From CAMDTE01 sp964504345 (GTDB lineage: Bacteria > Bacteroidota > Bacteroidia > Flavobacteriales > Schleiferiaceae), in the NCBI GenBank assembly GCA_964504345.1, contig CAZDDX010000002.1, positions 124,001 through 188,000 of the forward strand: a stretch of 64,000 bases of DNA, given 5' to 3'. Under the pieces are notes generated by a model. That model saw only the letters and a program-made list of their open reading frames with translations. It had not been told where the DNA came from and did no database searches. Shown here in pieces: positions 33,590 to 41,971 of this stretch. Numbering within the stretch: position 1 is the first letter of the stretch; the number at the start of each line of letters is the position of its first letter. Position numbers and translations under genes: made by a program.

Positions 33590-35656
33590 ATGCACACTCC
33601 CGAAAACACTGGTTTGCATTTTGACCTGCCCAAAAACCGCTCGTCCGTGATCAAGGTCATTGGCGTTGGCGGCGGCGGAAGCAACGCGGTTAACTTCATG
33701 AAATTGGCCGGCATCAACGGCGTCGATTTTGTGGTGTGCAACACCGATGCTCAGGCGCTGGAACACAGCCCGGTAGAGACCAAAATTCAGTTGGGCCAAA
33801 GCCTCACTGAAGGTTTGGGTGCCGGCGCCAACCCCGAAATCGGGGAACGCGCCGCCCTGGAAAGCGCGGACGACATCAAATCCCTTCTGGCCACCAACAC
33901 CAAAATGGTGTTCATCACCGCCGGAATGGGCGGCGGCACCGGAACCGGAGCCGCTCCTGTCATCGCCAAAACCGCCCAAGAAATGGGCATCCTCACCGTG
34001 GGCATTGTCACCCTGCCGTTTGCCTTTGAAGGAAACGTGCGATCGCGCCAAGCTGAAGCGGGTATCGAGAAATTGCGCGCCAACGTGGATTCCCTCATTG
34101 TTGTGAACAACAATAAGTTGCGCGAAGTTTACGGCAACCTCGGCTTCAAAGCAGGCTTCAACAAAGCCGACGAAGTGCTGGCCACCGCCGCCCGCGGCAT
34201 CGCCGAAGTCATCACCCACCACTACCGCACCAACATCGACCTCCGCGACGCCAAAACCGTTTTGGCCGGCAGCGGAACCGCACTCATGGGCTCCTTTGCC
34301 GCAGGCGGTCCCAACCGCGCCACCGACGCCATTGCCGGTGCCTTGGACAGCCCTCTACTCAACGACAACCACATCCGCGGCGCTAAAAACGTGCTCTTGC
34401 TGATTGTTTCCGGCTCCAACGAGCACGAAATTACCTTCGACGAAATTGGCGAAATCAACGATTTCATTCAATCCGAAGCCGGAGGTCAGGCCAACATCAT
34501 CATGGGCATTGGCGAAGATTCTTCCTTGGGCCAAGCCGTGCAGGTAACCGTCATCGCCACGGGTTTTGAAGCCAATTCCATCCGCGCCGGACTGGCCCCG
34601 CAAGAAGAGGCTAAGGTGGTCCACAGCTTGGATCCCTTTGCGGAACGCGCCCTGCGCAACGCTGCTTTTGATGCCCCCTTGGAGCCCGAAGCCCCAAAAG
34701 CGACAGCCCCGCAATCGGTGACAACTTCCTTACTTATGGAGGAACCAATGGACGTGGAAGCACCCGTACAGGAGCCCGTCGCTGCCTTCGAAAGCGCTGC
34801 TGAAACCCATGAAATGGTCGCATTGGATACTCGTGAAATGTCCGCAGCAGACGCACCTGAAGTCGTTGCAGCCGAAATCAACGAAGCACCCTCCTTTGCG
34901 TTTGACGCCAGCCCCAGTCTTTTTGACTTCGACGACTTCATCATCCGAGACGCGGCTCCCGAGACCGCACCCGCCCACGCGCCAGAAGTTGCCCTGGTAT
35001 CCCCCTTTGATCTAGGGGCCGACGAAGCCTTTGCCCGCAAAGACGCCGGCGCTGCTGTGATGGAGTGGGACCTTCCCTTGCCAGCCGCTGGCGCCGAAAT
35101 GAACGCAACAAACGTTGCCGAAGAGGTCGTCGAAACGGAATACGCTGCAATGCCAACCGATGAAATTCCTGCGGAAACTGAGGTTGCTGCAATCGCGGAA
35201 GATGGCATCAAGCGCCACACCTTGGACCAATATTTGGCTCTTGAGGAGGCCTTGGGCATCCGCAAACACGAGGCCGTTGCTCCGTCGGAACCGCCCGTAC
35301 CAGCCCACTTGCGCTTTGAAGTAAAAACCGTGAATAAACCGGCACCTGCAGTGGAAGATTACGTGTCTTCAAGTGCCACCCCGGACCCGCTGGAACAGCG
35401 CGTGGATGACGCCATGCAGCAGATGGCTGCGGAACGCCGTAAAAGTTTGCGTGCCTTCAACCACACCTTCAAAAACGTTCAGCGCACCGGGGCAGAGGAG
35501 TATGCTCAAGTTCCTGCATTTCAGCGCGCAGGGGTTTCGGTAGACCACAGTTTAATCTCCCAGCAAAACCCTTTAAGCGGCACTGCAATCAACGGAGAAG
35601 GCGACGACCTCACGTTCCGTACGCACAACCGATTCCTCCACGACAACGTGGATTGA
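33590..35656 (+). CDS. ftsZ: cell division protein FtsZ with long C-terminal linker
   Basis: Tubulin-like GTPase that forms the Z ring. The N-terminal 320 residues carry IKVIGVGGGGSNAV, the GTP motif GGGTGTGAAP, and the T7-loop segment NIDLRDAKTVL. After that the 688-residue protein has about 300 residues of acidic, Ala/Glu/Pro-rich linker, much longer than in E. coli (383 in total). The last residues, NRFLHDNVD, fit the C-terminal peptide usual in Bacteroidota FtsZ. The ATG at 33590 is chosen because the earlier open frame lies in ftsA. A strong terminator follows, ending the dcw unit. Confidence 0.97.
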   Translation: MHTPENTGLHFDLPKNRSSVIKVIGVGGGGSNAVNFMKLAGINGVDFVVCNTDAQALEHSPVETKIQLGQSLTEGLGAGANPEIGERAALESADDIKSLLATNTKMVFITAGMGGGTGTGAAPVIAKTAQEMGILTVGIVTLPFAFEGNVRSRQAEAGIEKLRANVDSLIVVNNNKLREVYGNLGFKAGFNKADEVLATAARGIAEVITHHYRTNIDLRDAKTVLAGSGTALMGSFAAGGPNRATDAIAGALDSPLLNDNHIRGAKNVLLLIVSGSNEHEITFDEIGEINDFIQSEAGGQANIIMGIGEDSSLGQAVQVTVIATGFEANSIRAGLAPQEEAKVVHSLDPFAERALRNAAFDAPLEPEAPKATAPQSVTTSLLMEEPMDVEAPVQEPVAAFESAAETHEMVALDTREMSAADAPEVVAAEINEAPSFAFDASPSLFDFDDFIIRDAAPETAPAHAPEVALVSPFDLGADEAFARKDAGAAVMEWDLPLPAAGAEMNATNVAEEVVETEYAAMPTDEIPAETEVAAIAEDGIKRHTLDQYLALEEALGIRKHEAVAPSEPPVPAHLRFEVKTVNKPAPAVEDYVSSSATPDPLEQRVDDAMQQMAAERRKSLRAFNHTFKNVQRTGAEEYAQVPAFQRAGVSVDHSLISQQNPLSGTAINGEGDDLTFRTHNRFLHDNVD

Positions 35657-35670
35657 ATACTCTTTTTGCA

Positions 35671-35701
35671 GACCCCGGTGGACCCCACCGGGGTCTCTTT
35701 T
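35671..35701 (+). terminator. terminator of the dcw cluster after ftsZ
   Basis: GACCCCGGTG at 35671-35680 pairs perfectly with CACCGGGGTC at 35686-35695 around a 5-nt loop. The T-rich stretch TCTTTT follows. Confidence 0.85.
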
Positions 35702-35726
35702 CTACGCGAACCCAAAAAATCATGAT

Positions 35727-36182
35727 ATGGCTGCATTGGAAGCGCGCCTGATGGAGGACCTCAAGTCCGCCATGAAGGCCCAAGATAAAATCAGACTCGA
35801 GACCGTTCGCGCCATTCGGGCCGCCGTTTTGGTAGCTAAATCAGAGCCGGGAGCCACCGGAGATTTAACGGAAGAACAAGAAATTCAATTGCTTCAACGA
35901 TTGAAAAAACAACGTCTGGAAAGTGCTACCATTTACCGCGAGCAAAATAGACCGGACTTGGCCGAACCGGAAGAAGCGCAGTTGAAAGTAATTGAGGGCT
36001 ACCTTCCCGCACAACTGGAGGGCAACGCTTTGCACGCTGCCGTGCGCGCCGTTTTAACGGCACAAGGATTCGGTAGTCCCGGAGATTTGGGCAAGGCCAT
36101 CGGCGCATGCCGCACGGCATTGGCCGGGCAAGTGGATGGTAAGGTGTTGGCGGATGCCGTGAAGGCGCTTTTAACAGCTTAA
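35727..36182 (+). CDS. GatB/YqeY domain protein
   Basis: A 151-residue protein of the YqeY family, related to the C-terminal tRNA-binding domain of GatB; its role is not established. Features: N-terminal LMEDLKSAMKAQDKIRLETVRAIRAA, split here as LMEDLKSAMKAQDK and RLETVRAIRAA; EEQEIQLLQRLKKQR; IYREQNRPDLAEPEEAQLK; IEGYLPAQLE; and DLGKAIGACR with VDGKVLADAVK at the end. It lies 25 nt after the ftsZ terminator, a linkage that I recall as common in Bacteroidota. Confidence 0.92.
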   Translation: MAALEARLMEDLKSAMKAQDKIRLETVRAIRAAVLVAKSEPGATGDLTEEQEIQLLQRLKKQRLESATIYREQNRPDLAEPEEAQLKVIEGYLPAQLEGNALHAAVRAVLTAQGFGSPGDLGKAIGACRTALAGQVDGKVLADAVKALLTA

Positions 36183-36259
36183 AACCCGGACCGGGAAAAA
36201 GGCAGCGCTCAAGCCCGAAAGAAAAAACCGTCGGACAGCCGAGCCCACCAAAGCCAGAT

Positions 36260-36886
36260 TCAATACAATCCGTACATCAGGCGTCCGGTTATGTAGCCGG
36301 ATACCCCAATTCCGCGCGCGGAGGGGGGAATGTACAAGCTGGGGCCGTACTGCACCGAAAGCGAGACCGGAGATCCGTAAAGGAAGAACCGAATACCTCC
36401 GTCCACGGCCGGGCCCACGTAGGGCTGCGGCTGGTAAACTGGGCCGCCGTTGAAGAAATCAAAGATGTGGATGGTGTAGGACTGTAGTCCAAAACCGTAG
36501 AACGCCCCAAAGGTTGAGGCGTTATCCAAGGAGGAGCCCAATCCGGAATTCAGGTGCACCATGCACCCCAGTTCGCTGGCAATCAAATTGGAGCGTCCCA
36601 ACAACAGCGAAGAAGTGAGTCCCAATCCCACGTTCGGAACCACGTCCAAGGATCCGGCGTTCTTGAAGGGGAAAATCAACCGCGGCGTGTACACAATGCT
36701 TTGATTCAAGTGGTACGCCATGGGCGAACCGGTGTAGGAACCCAAAACCGCACCCAGCGTGTAGCCGTATTCGTGGATCCACTCGCGTTCGCCGTTGAAC
36801 AGTTCGCCGTTGCGCACTTGACTCCACGCCGGAAGGGAAACACCCAAGGCCAGAGCGGCAAAAAACAAAGAAATTCGCGTCCTCAT
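36260..36886 (-). CDS. outer membrane beta-barrel protein of unknown function
   Basis: I do not recognise a specific family. The 208-residue product has a signal peptide (RISLFFAALALGVSLPAWSQ, cleaved near residue 21), then alternating hydrophobic and aromatic strands rich in Gly and Tyr, ending in RLMYGLY. A terminal aromatic residue is typical of outer membrane barrels. The ATG at 36886 is preferred because it starts the signal peptide behind a -7-like element; the open frame extends to 36925 but overlaps the divergent promoter. It diverges from the MFS gene. Confidence 0.65.
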   Translation of the reverse strand: MRTRISLFFAALALGVSLPAWSQVRNGELFNGEREWIHEYGYTLGAVLGSYTGSPMAYHLNQSIVYTPRLIFPFKNAGSLDVVPNVGLGLTSSLLLGRSNLIASELGCMVHLNSGLGSSLDNASTFGAFYGFGLQSYTIHIFDFFNGGPVYQPQPYVGPAVDGGIRFFLYGSPVSLSVQYGPSLYIPPSARGIGVSGYITGRLMYGLY

Positions 36887-36891
36887 CGGGA

Positions 36892-36899
36892 TAAAGGTA
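36892..36899 (-). promoter_or_regulatory. -7-like element of the outer membrane protein gene
   Basis: The minus strand reads TACCTTTA, one mismatch from TAnnTTTG. It ends 5 nt before the ATG at 36886. Confidence 0.4.
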
Positions 36900-36902
36900 A
36901 GG

Positions 36903-36910
36903 TATCTTTG
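36903..36910 (+). promoter_or_regulatory. -7 promoter element of the MFS gene at 36918
   Basis: TATCTTTG is a full match to TAnnTTTG and ends 7 nt before the GTG start. It lies 3 bp from the opposing element, so the two promoters cannot be occupied at once. Confidence 0.55.
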
Positions 36911-36917
36911 CAGTGCC

Positions 36918-38162
36918 GTGCGCAAAATCCGTGCCCTTTATACCGACGCCTTTTCCGGTCTCACGCGTGATGCGTGGGTACTGGCCACCATCATGTTCGT
37001 GAACCGGAGCGGCACCATGGTGCTACCCTTCTTGAGCCTGTACCTCACCCAGGCACTGCATTTCTCCCTGGAAGACACCGGATGGGTCATGGCGGCCTTT
37101 GGCGCCGGATCCGTGGTGGGCTCCCTCAGCGGCGGTTGGCTGACGGACAAGTTGGGCTCCTACTGGGTGCAAGTAATAGCCCTGACGGGCGGAGGCATCG
37201 GCTTTTTTGCCTTGAGTTTCCTCACCTCCTTCTGGGGCTTGTTCCTGGGCGTCTTCGCAACGGCGGCTATTGCGGACACCCTCCGGCCGGCCAACGGCGC
37301 AGCGGTGTACGCGTTTTCTCCCCCAGACAAAGTTACCAAGGCCTTCTCCCTCAACCGGATGGCGGTCAACCTGGGCTTCACGGTGGGGCCCGCACTGGCA
37401 GGAGCCATCGCCCTGTGGAGCTATCAAGGTCTCTTTTATGCCGACGCCGTCACGTGCTTGGTGGCGGCTGGATTTCTAGCCTATTACTTTCGCGGAAGAC
37501 GAGGCTCCTACGCCCCCAAGGTGCCGCATCCGGGTACCGTCCCCTCTACCGCCAATCCCTCCGGAAAATCTCCATGGAGCGACGGCCCTTTCTTGGGTTT
37601 TGTGTTGCTGGTTTTGGTCTATGCCACCGTATTCTTCCAATTGATTGGCGCACTCCCCCTTTTCTACCGAACGGTTCACCATTGGTCCGAAGATCAAATC
37701 GGTTGGATCATTGCATTCAACGGTTTGGTGGTCGTCGTATTTGAAATGATTACCGTCCAGTGGCTGGGGGACCGCTTTGCGCCCCGAAAAGTCATTGCCG
37801 CCGGTTGCGCCGTGCTGGCCTTGGGCTTTTGGACCTTGCCTGTAATTCCCGGGCTTACCGGCATGCTGCTGAACATGGGCTTGTTGTCCTTCTCTGAAAT
37901 TCTGGCCATGCCTTTCATGGTGACGTACGCCACCAAACGCGGAGGCGATCAAGCGCGAGGACGGTACTTGGGTATGTACGCCGGTGCCTATTCCACCGCC
38001 CACATCCTGGCGCCTTTGTTGGGTACCCGAACGGTTGCTGCTTTTTCCAATCCCGAAACCGGTTTTGTGGCTTTGTGGGTGGTGTGCGGTGTGTTGGCCG
38101 CCGGTGCTGCCTTTGCCTTTACGCGTCTCCCCGCGGTGGTGGGGGTGAATCGGGCGGCTTAG
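36918..38162 (+). CDS. MFS transporter
   Basis: Major facilitator superfamily carrier of 414 residues with about twelve membrane helices in two halves. The loop between helices 2 and 3 carries the family motif as GGWLTDKLGSYW; the matching loop of the second half is VQWLGDRFAPRK. The central cytoplasmic loop is near RGRRGSYAPKVP. The substrate cannot be told; the pattern resembles drug-efflux or YceL/MdtH-like members. The start is a GTG at 36918, behind a -7 element. It ends close to a bidirectional hairpin shared with the convergent malic enzyme gene. Confidence 0.85.
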   Translation: MRKIRALYTDAFSGLTRDAWVLATIMFVNRSGTMVLPFLSLYLTQALHFSLEDTGWVMAAFGAGSVVGSLSGGWLTDKLGSYWVQVIALTGGGIGFFALSFLTSFWGLFLGVFATAAIADTLRPANGAAVYAFSPPDKVTKAFSLNRMAVNLGFTVGPALAGAIALWSYQGLFYADAVTCLVAAGFLAYYFRGRRGSYAPKVPHPGTVPSTANPSGKSPWSDGPFLGFVLLVLVYATVFFQLIGALPLFYRTVHHWSEDQIGWIIAFNGLVVVVFEMITVQWLGDRFAPRKVIAAGCAVLALGFWTLPVIPGLTGMLLNMGLLSFSEILAMPFMVTYATKRGGDQARGRYLGMYAGAYSTAHILAPLLGTRTVAAFSNPETGFVALWVVCGVLAAGAAFAFTRLPAVVGVNRAA

Positions 38163-38200
38163 GGGCGCCCAACACACTGCAGGGCACTCGCCAGGCGCAT

Positions 38201-38239
38201 AAAAAAAGGAGCTGCCTCCAACGAGACGGCCCCTTTTTA
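38201..38239. terminator. likely bidirectional terminator between MFS and malic enzyme genes
   Basis: A run of seven A, an imperfect 12-bp stem (38207-38218 with 38223-38234, two mismatches and one G-U pair) and a run of five T follow each other. The A and T runs allow use from both sides, which suits the convergent genes. Confidence 0.65.
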
Positions 38240-38259
38240 TTTGGTTGTGCAATGGGCTT

Positions 38260-40533
38260 TTACTTCTTGCCGCGCGTCTGCGCGTCAACTACTGCCATGG
38301 CGGCCGTATTGACGATCTCGCGGACGCTTGCGCCCATTTGCAGCACGTGCGCGGGATACTCCAAACCGGTCAACAACGGGCCAATGGCCTCCATTCCGGC
38401 CAGGCTTTGCAAGAGCTTGTAGGAGATGTTGCCGGACGCCAATCCTGGAAAAATGAATACGTTGGGGGCGTTGTCCACCAAGTCCGAGAAGGGGAACATT
38501 TCCTTTAATAGGGCGTTGTCCACGGCAAAGTTGGCCTGCATCTCGCCGTCAATGATCAAATCCGGCATGCGCTCCCGAATGAGGTCCAAAGCCTTGCGCA
38601 TTTTGGTGGGCAACACGCCCCGATGCGACCCGAAGTTGCTGAAGCTCAACATGGCCACTTTGGGGACAATGTTCATTCGCTTGACGGACTGCGCCACCAC
38701 CGTGACGATTTGTGCCAGGTGTTCTGCCGTAGGGTCCTCGTTCAGGGTGGTGTCTGCGAAGAACATGGGACCGCGCTTGGTCAGCATGACGTACATACCT
38801 GCTACGCGCGTATTGGGACCTTTGGGCCCCAGGATTTCCATTACCGGTTTCACGGCGCGTGGATACTTGGTGGTACTGCCCGTTACGTAGGCGTCCGCGT
38901 GGCCTTGTTTGACCATCATCGGGCCGTAAAAATCGCGGTTTCGCATGAGCCGGCGTGCTTCCTCCTGACTGATGCCGCGGCGTTGGCGCTCTTTGTAGTA
39001 GGCAGCTGCATAGGCCTCCGCGTTGGGGGCTTTGGGCATGCGGGGATCGATAATGGTCAAAGACTCCAAGCCCAAGTGGTACTCCTCGTTGAGTTGGGCA
39101 ATGCGCTCGGGATCGCCCAACAAAATGGGTTCGGCAATGCCTTCTTCGTAGCAAATCTGCGCGGCTTTCAGCACGCGGTAGGTGTCGGCCTCGTTGAACG
39201 CCAAGCGTTTGGGGGCAGACCGTGCCTTTTGCATCATCAGCCGAACGAACTTGTCGTCCCGGCCCAAGCGGTTGCGCAACTGCTCTTCGTAGGCGTGCCA
39301 ATCCGTAATGGGTTTTTGGGCCACGCCGCTCTCCATGGCGGCACGGGCAATGGCCGGCGCCACGGTGTAGATCAAACGGGGGTCAAACGGCTTGGGAATC
39401 AAGTAGGTGGGACCGAAGGCCAGGTTGCGCTCGCCGTAAGCCAAATTCACTACCTCCGGAACGGATTCCTTGGCCAGCCCGGCAATGGCGTGCACGGCGG
39501 CCAACTTCATGGCTTCGTTGATCTTGGTGGCGCGCACGTCCAAGGCGCCGCGGAAAATGAACGGGAAACCCAGTACGTTGTTGACCTGGTTGGGGTTGTC
39601 CGACCGTCCCGTGGCCATGATGATGTCCTTGCGGGCCTGCATCGCGGTGGCGTAGTCGATCTCCGGATCCGGGTTGGCCAGCGCAAAAACAATGGGATTC
39701 TTGCCCATGCTCCGCACCATGTCTGGGCTCAGGATGTTGCCTTTGGACAAGCCCACAAAAACGTCGGCGTCCTTGAGCGCCTCTTCCAGGGTGCGCATTT
39801 TGGTGGAGCGCGCAAAGCGCTTTTTCTCGTCGGTCAGGTCCGTACGGTCCGCGTGGATGACCCCCTTGGAATCGCACACGGTCAAGTTTTCCGGCTTAAC
39901 GCCCAAGGACAAGTACAGCGTAGCACAACTGATGGCACTTGCGCCGGCTCCGTTGAAAACCACCTTGACCTTGCTGATTTTCTTCTTCACAACTTCCAAA
40001 CCGTTGAGCAAAGCAGCCCCGGTGATGATGGCCGTGCCGTGCTGGTCGTCGTGCATGATGGGGATGTCCAACTCCTCGCGCAAGCGTTGCTCAATGTAGA
40101 AACAGTCGGGCGCGGAAATGTCTTCTAGGTTGATTCCGCCGAAGGTGGGGGACAGGATTTTGACGGTTTCAATGAATTTGTCTGGGTCCTTGGTGTCCAG
40201 CTCCAGGTCAAACGTGTCGATGTCCGCAAATATTTTGAACAAGACGCCCTTTCCTTCCATTACGGGTTTGGAGGCCAGCGGGCCAATGTCTCCCAAGCCC
40301 AAAACCGCCGTGCCGTTGGAAATGACCGCTACCAAATTTCCTTTGGCGGTGTAGCGGTAAGCGTCTTGCGGATTGGCCGCAATTTCCAAACAAGGCTCTG
40401 CAACTCCGGGAGAATAGGCGATGCTGAGGTCTCGTTGGGAATTTGAGGGCTTGGTGGGAATGACTTCTATTTTTCCGGGACGACTGCCTTCGTGGTAGTC
40501 CAGGATGTCCTGCTTGCGTATCTTCTTGGCCAT
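38260..40533 (-). CDS. maeB: NADP-dependent malic enzyme with C-terminal phosphotransacetylase-like domain
   Basis: Converts malate to pyruvate and CO2 with reduction of NADP+. The 757-residue protein has the MaeB layout. The malic enzyme part, about residues 1-420, holds AYSPGVAEPC, the catalytic region MHDDQHGTAI, and the nucleotide fold KVVFNGAGASA. A phosphate acetyltransferase-like domain, about 430-757, holds YVTGSTTKYPRAVKP, MFFADTTLN and FSNFGSHRG. In E. coli MaeB the second domain is regulatory rather than catalytic. A -7 element ends 4 nt before the ATG. Convergent with the MFS gene, divergent from the antiporter gene. Confidence 0.96.
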   Translation of the reverse strand: MAKKIRKQDILDYHEGSRPGKIEVIPTKPSNSQRDLSIAYSPGVAEPCLEIAANPQDAYRYTAKGNLVAVISNGTAVLGLGDIGPLASKPVMEGKGVLFKIFADIDTFDLELDTKDPDKFIETVKILSPTFGGINLEDISAPDCFYIEQRLREELDIPIMHDDQHGTAIITGAALLNGLEVVKKKISKVKVVFNGAGASAISCATLYLSLGVKPENLTVCDSKGVIHADRTDLTDEKKRFARSTKMRTLEEALKDADVFVGLSKGNILSPDMVRSMGKNPIVFALANPDPEIDYATAMQARKDIIMATGRSDNPNQVNNVLGFPFIFRGALDVRATKINEAMKLAAVHAIAGLAKESVPEVVNLAYGERNLAFGPTYLIPKPFDPRLIYTVAPAIARAAMESGVAQKPITDWHAYEEQLRNRLGRDDKFVRLMMQKARSAPKRLAFNEADTYRVLKAAQICYEEGIAEPILLGDPERIAQLNEEYHLGLESLTIIDPRMPKAPNAEAYAAAYYKERQRRGISQEEARRLMRNRDFYGPMMVKQGHADAYVTGSTTKYPRAVKPVMEILGPKGPNTRVAGMYVMLTKRGPMFFADTTLNEDPTAEHLAQIVTVVAQSVKRMNIVPKVAMLSFSNFGSHRGVLPTKMRKALDLIRERMPDLIIDGEMQANFAVDNALLKEMFPFSDLVDNAPNVFIFPGLASGNISYKLLQSLAGMEAIGPLLTGLEYPAHVLQMGASVREIVNTAAMAVVDAQTRGKK

Positions 40534-40537
40534 GGGG

Positions 40538-40545
40538 CAAAGATA
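40538..40545 (-). promoter_or_regulatory. -7 promoter element of maeB
   Basis: The minus strand reads TATCTTTG, a full match, ending 4 nt before the ATG at 40533. A leaderless message is predicted. Confidence 0.55.
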
Positions 40546-40567
40546 CCCAATGCGTACTTAGGGTCCG

Positions 40568-40575
40568 TATCTTTG
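40568..40575 (+). promoter_or_regulatory. -7 promoter element of the antiporter gene
   Basis: TATCTTTG, a full match, ends 1 nt before an ATG at 40577 and 13 nt before the in-frame ATG at 40589. Transcription would start after the first ATG, which argues for the second as the real start. Confidence 0.55.
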
Positions 40576-40588
40576 GATGCGCCAACCC

Positions 40589-41842
40589 ATGAACCCACTA
40601 CCCGCCCTCCATCTTCCTTTTTTCGCCAACCTCTTGTTGCTGTTGGTTTTGGCCAAAGTTTTTGGCGAAATCATGGAACGTCTGCGCCAGCCAGCACTTT
40701 TGGGTGAAATCTTGGCCGGTATCTTGTTGGGACCGTCGGTGTTGAACATCATGGTTCGATCGGACGAAATCAAGGTTATTTCAGAATTGGGCGTCTTTTT
40801 GCTGGTGATCATTGCCGGATTGGAAATCAACATCCAGGAAATGGTAAAGTCCCAAAAAGGGAAGAATGTTGTCATTTCCTTGTTGGCCTTTATTTTGCCG
40901 GCGACCTCTGGTTTTTTCGTGGGCAACTTGTTTGGTTTGCCCACCGTCACGTCCTTCTTTATTGGATTGTGTGTGGCCATCACGGCCTTGCCCGTAAGTG
41001 TGCGCATTCTCATGGACTTGGGGCGCCTCAAAAGCGAGGTGGGACAACGCATGATCTCCGTCGCCATATTTGACGACGTCTTAGCCCTAACTCTATTGGG
41101 CGTGCTGCTGGACTTGCACAACATGGAAGGCGCCAGTTACCAAGCCATTGGTCTTCAAGTTGGACTGACTTTGGGCAAGGTTGTTTTGCTGATCATTGGG
41201 CTGGTATTCGCCTACCGAGCCGTCAATTTCCTGACGCAACAAGAAAATTTCGTGGAACTCCAGTTGGACAAACTGCTGCATTTAATGCGTGGCAAAGAAC
41301 CGTTGTTGGCCATTCTCTTTGCCTTCATCTTAATCTTTGCTTCCTTGACCGAAGGTGCCGGCTTGCACTTCATCATTGGCGCTTTTTTCGCCTCACTTCT
41401 GCTTTCCAAAGAGTTGATTGGCCCAAAAAACATGGCGTCGTTTGAGAAAACCACCCACGGCATGGCTATGGGCTTTCTCGCGCCCATCTTCTTTGCCGGC
41501 GTTGGCCTGGAGTTTCAAATTGGTGCCATTCAACATTGGGGTCTGTTGGTAGCGGTCATTACGGTTTCTTTTGCCAGCAAGTTACTGGGAGGTTACTTGG
41601 GGGCACGTTACGCGGGCTTGCGCCACCGGAAAGCACTTACCTTGGGAATTGGCCTAAACGCCCGAGGAATCATGGAATTGGTCATTGCCAACATTGGCTA
41701 CCGCGAAGGGCTCATTAATGTTGAGGTTTTCAGCATTTTGGTCATTATGGCGCTGTTCGCAACCTTCAACACTCCGCTGTTGCTCAAGGGGTCGTTTCGC
41801 TGGCTGGACCGACTGGAGGCCAAAGAGAAACACACTTTTTAA
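40589..41842 (+). CDS. cation:proton antiporter, CPA2 family
   Basis: Membrane carrier that swaps Na+ or K+ for protons. The 417-residue protein has about twelve to thirteen membrane helices. Family signs are RQPALLGEILAGILLGPS near the N-terminus, VFLLVIIAGLEIN, CVAITALPVSVRIL, the paired aspartates in AIFDDVLALTLLG (typical of electrogenic NapA/NhaA-type sites), FFAGVGLEFQ and GLNARGIMELV. It has no TrkA-N or UspA domain. The ATG at 40589 is preferred for the promoter reason given above; the earlier ATG would add four residues. Confidence 0.9.
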   Translation: MNPLPALHLPFFANLLLLLVLAKVFGEIMERLRQPALLGEILAGILLGPSVLNIMVRSDEIKVISELGVFLLVIIAGLEINIQEMVKSQKGKNVVISLLAFILPATSGFFVGNLFGLPTVTSFFIGLCVAITALPVSVRILMDLGRLKSEVGQRMISVAIFDDVLALTLLGVLLDLHNMEGASYQAIGLQVGLTLGKVVLLIIGLVFAYRAVNFLTQQENFVELQLDKLLHLMRGKEPLLAILFAFILIFASLTEGAGLHFIIGAFFASLLLSKELIGPKNMASFEKTTHGMAMGFLAPIFFAGVGLEFQIGAIQHWGLLVAVITVSFASKLLGGYLGARYAGLRHRKALTLGIGLNARGIMELVIANIGYREGLINVEVFSILVIMALFATFNTPLLLKGSFRWLDRLEAKEKHTF

Positions 41843-41902
41843 AAGGACCGGCACCAACGCTTACCCCTTATCCTTTCTCGAAATAGAAAAATTCAATTAG
41901 GT

Positions 41903-41933
41903 TTGACTCAGGATAATTAATGTTATAACTTTG
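41903..41933 (+). promoter_or_regulatory. promoter of the DOPA-type dioxygenase gene
   Basis: TTG at 41903-41905 and TAACTTTG at 41926-41933 have 20 nt between them, a good match to the Bacteroidota -33/-7 layout. The ATG lies 38 nt further on, so this is one of the few genes here with a real leader. The rest of the gap 41843-41971 is AT-rich with no other visible feature. Confidence 0.65.
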
Positions 41934-41971
41934 ATTAGCAAATTACTCAAAACAGAACTTAAATTCACGGC

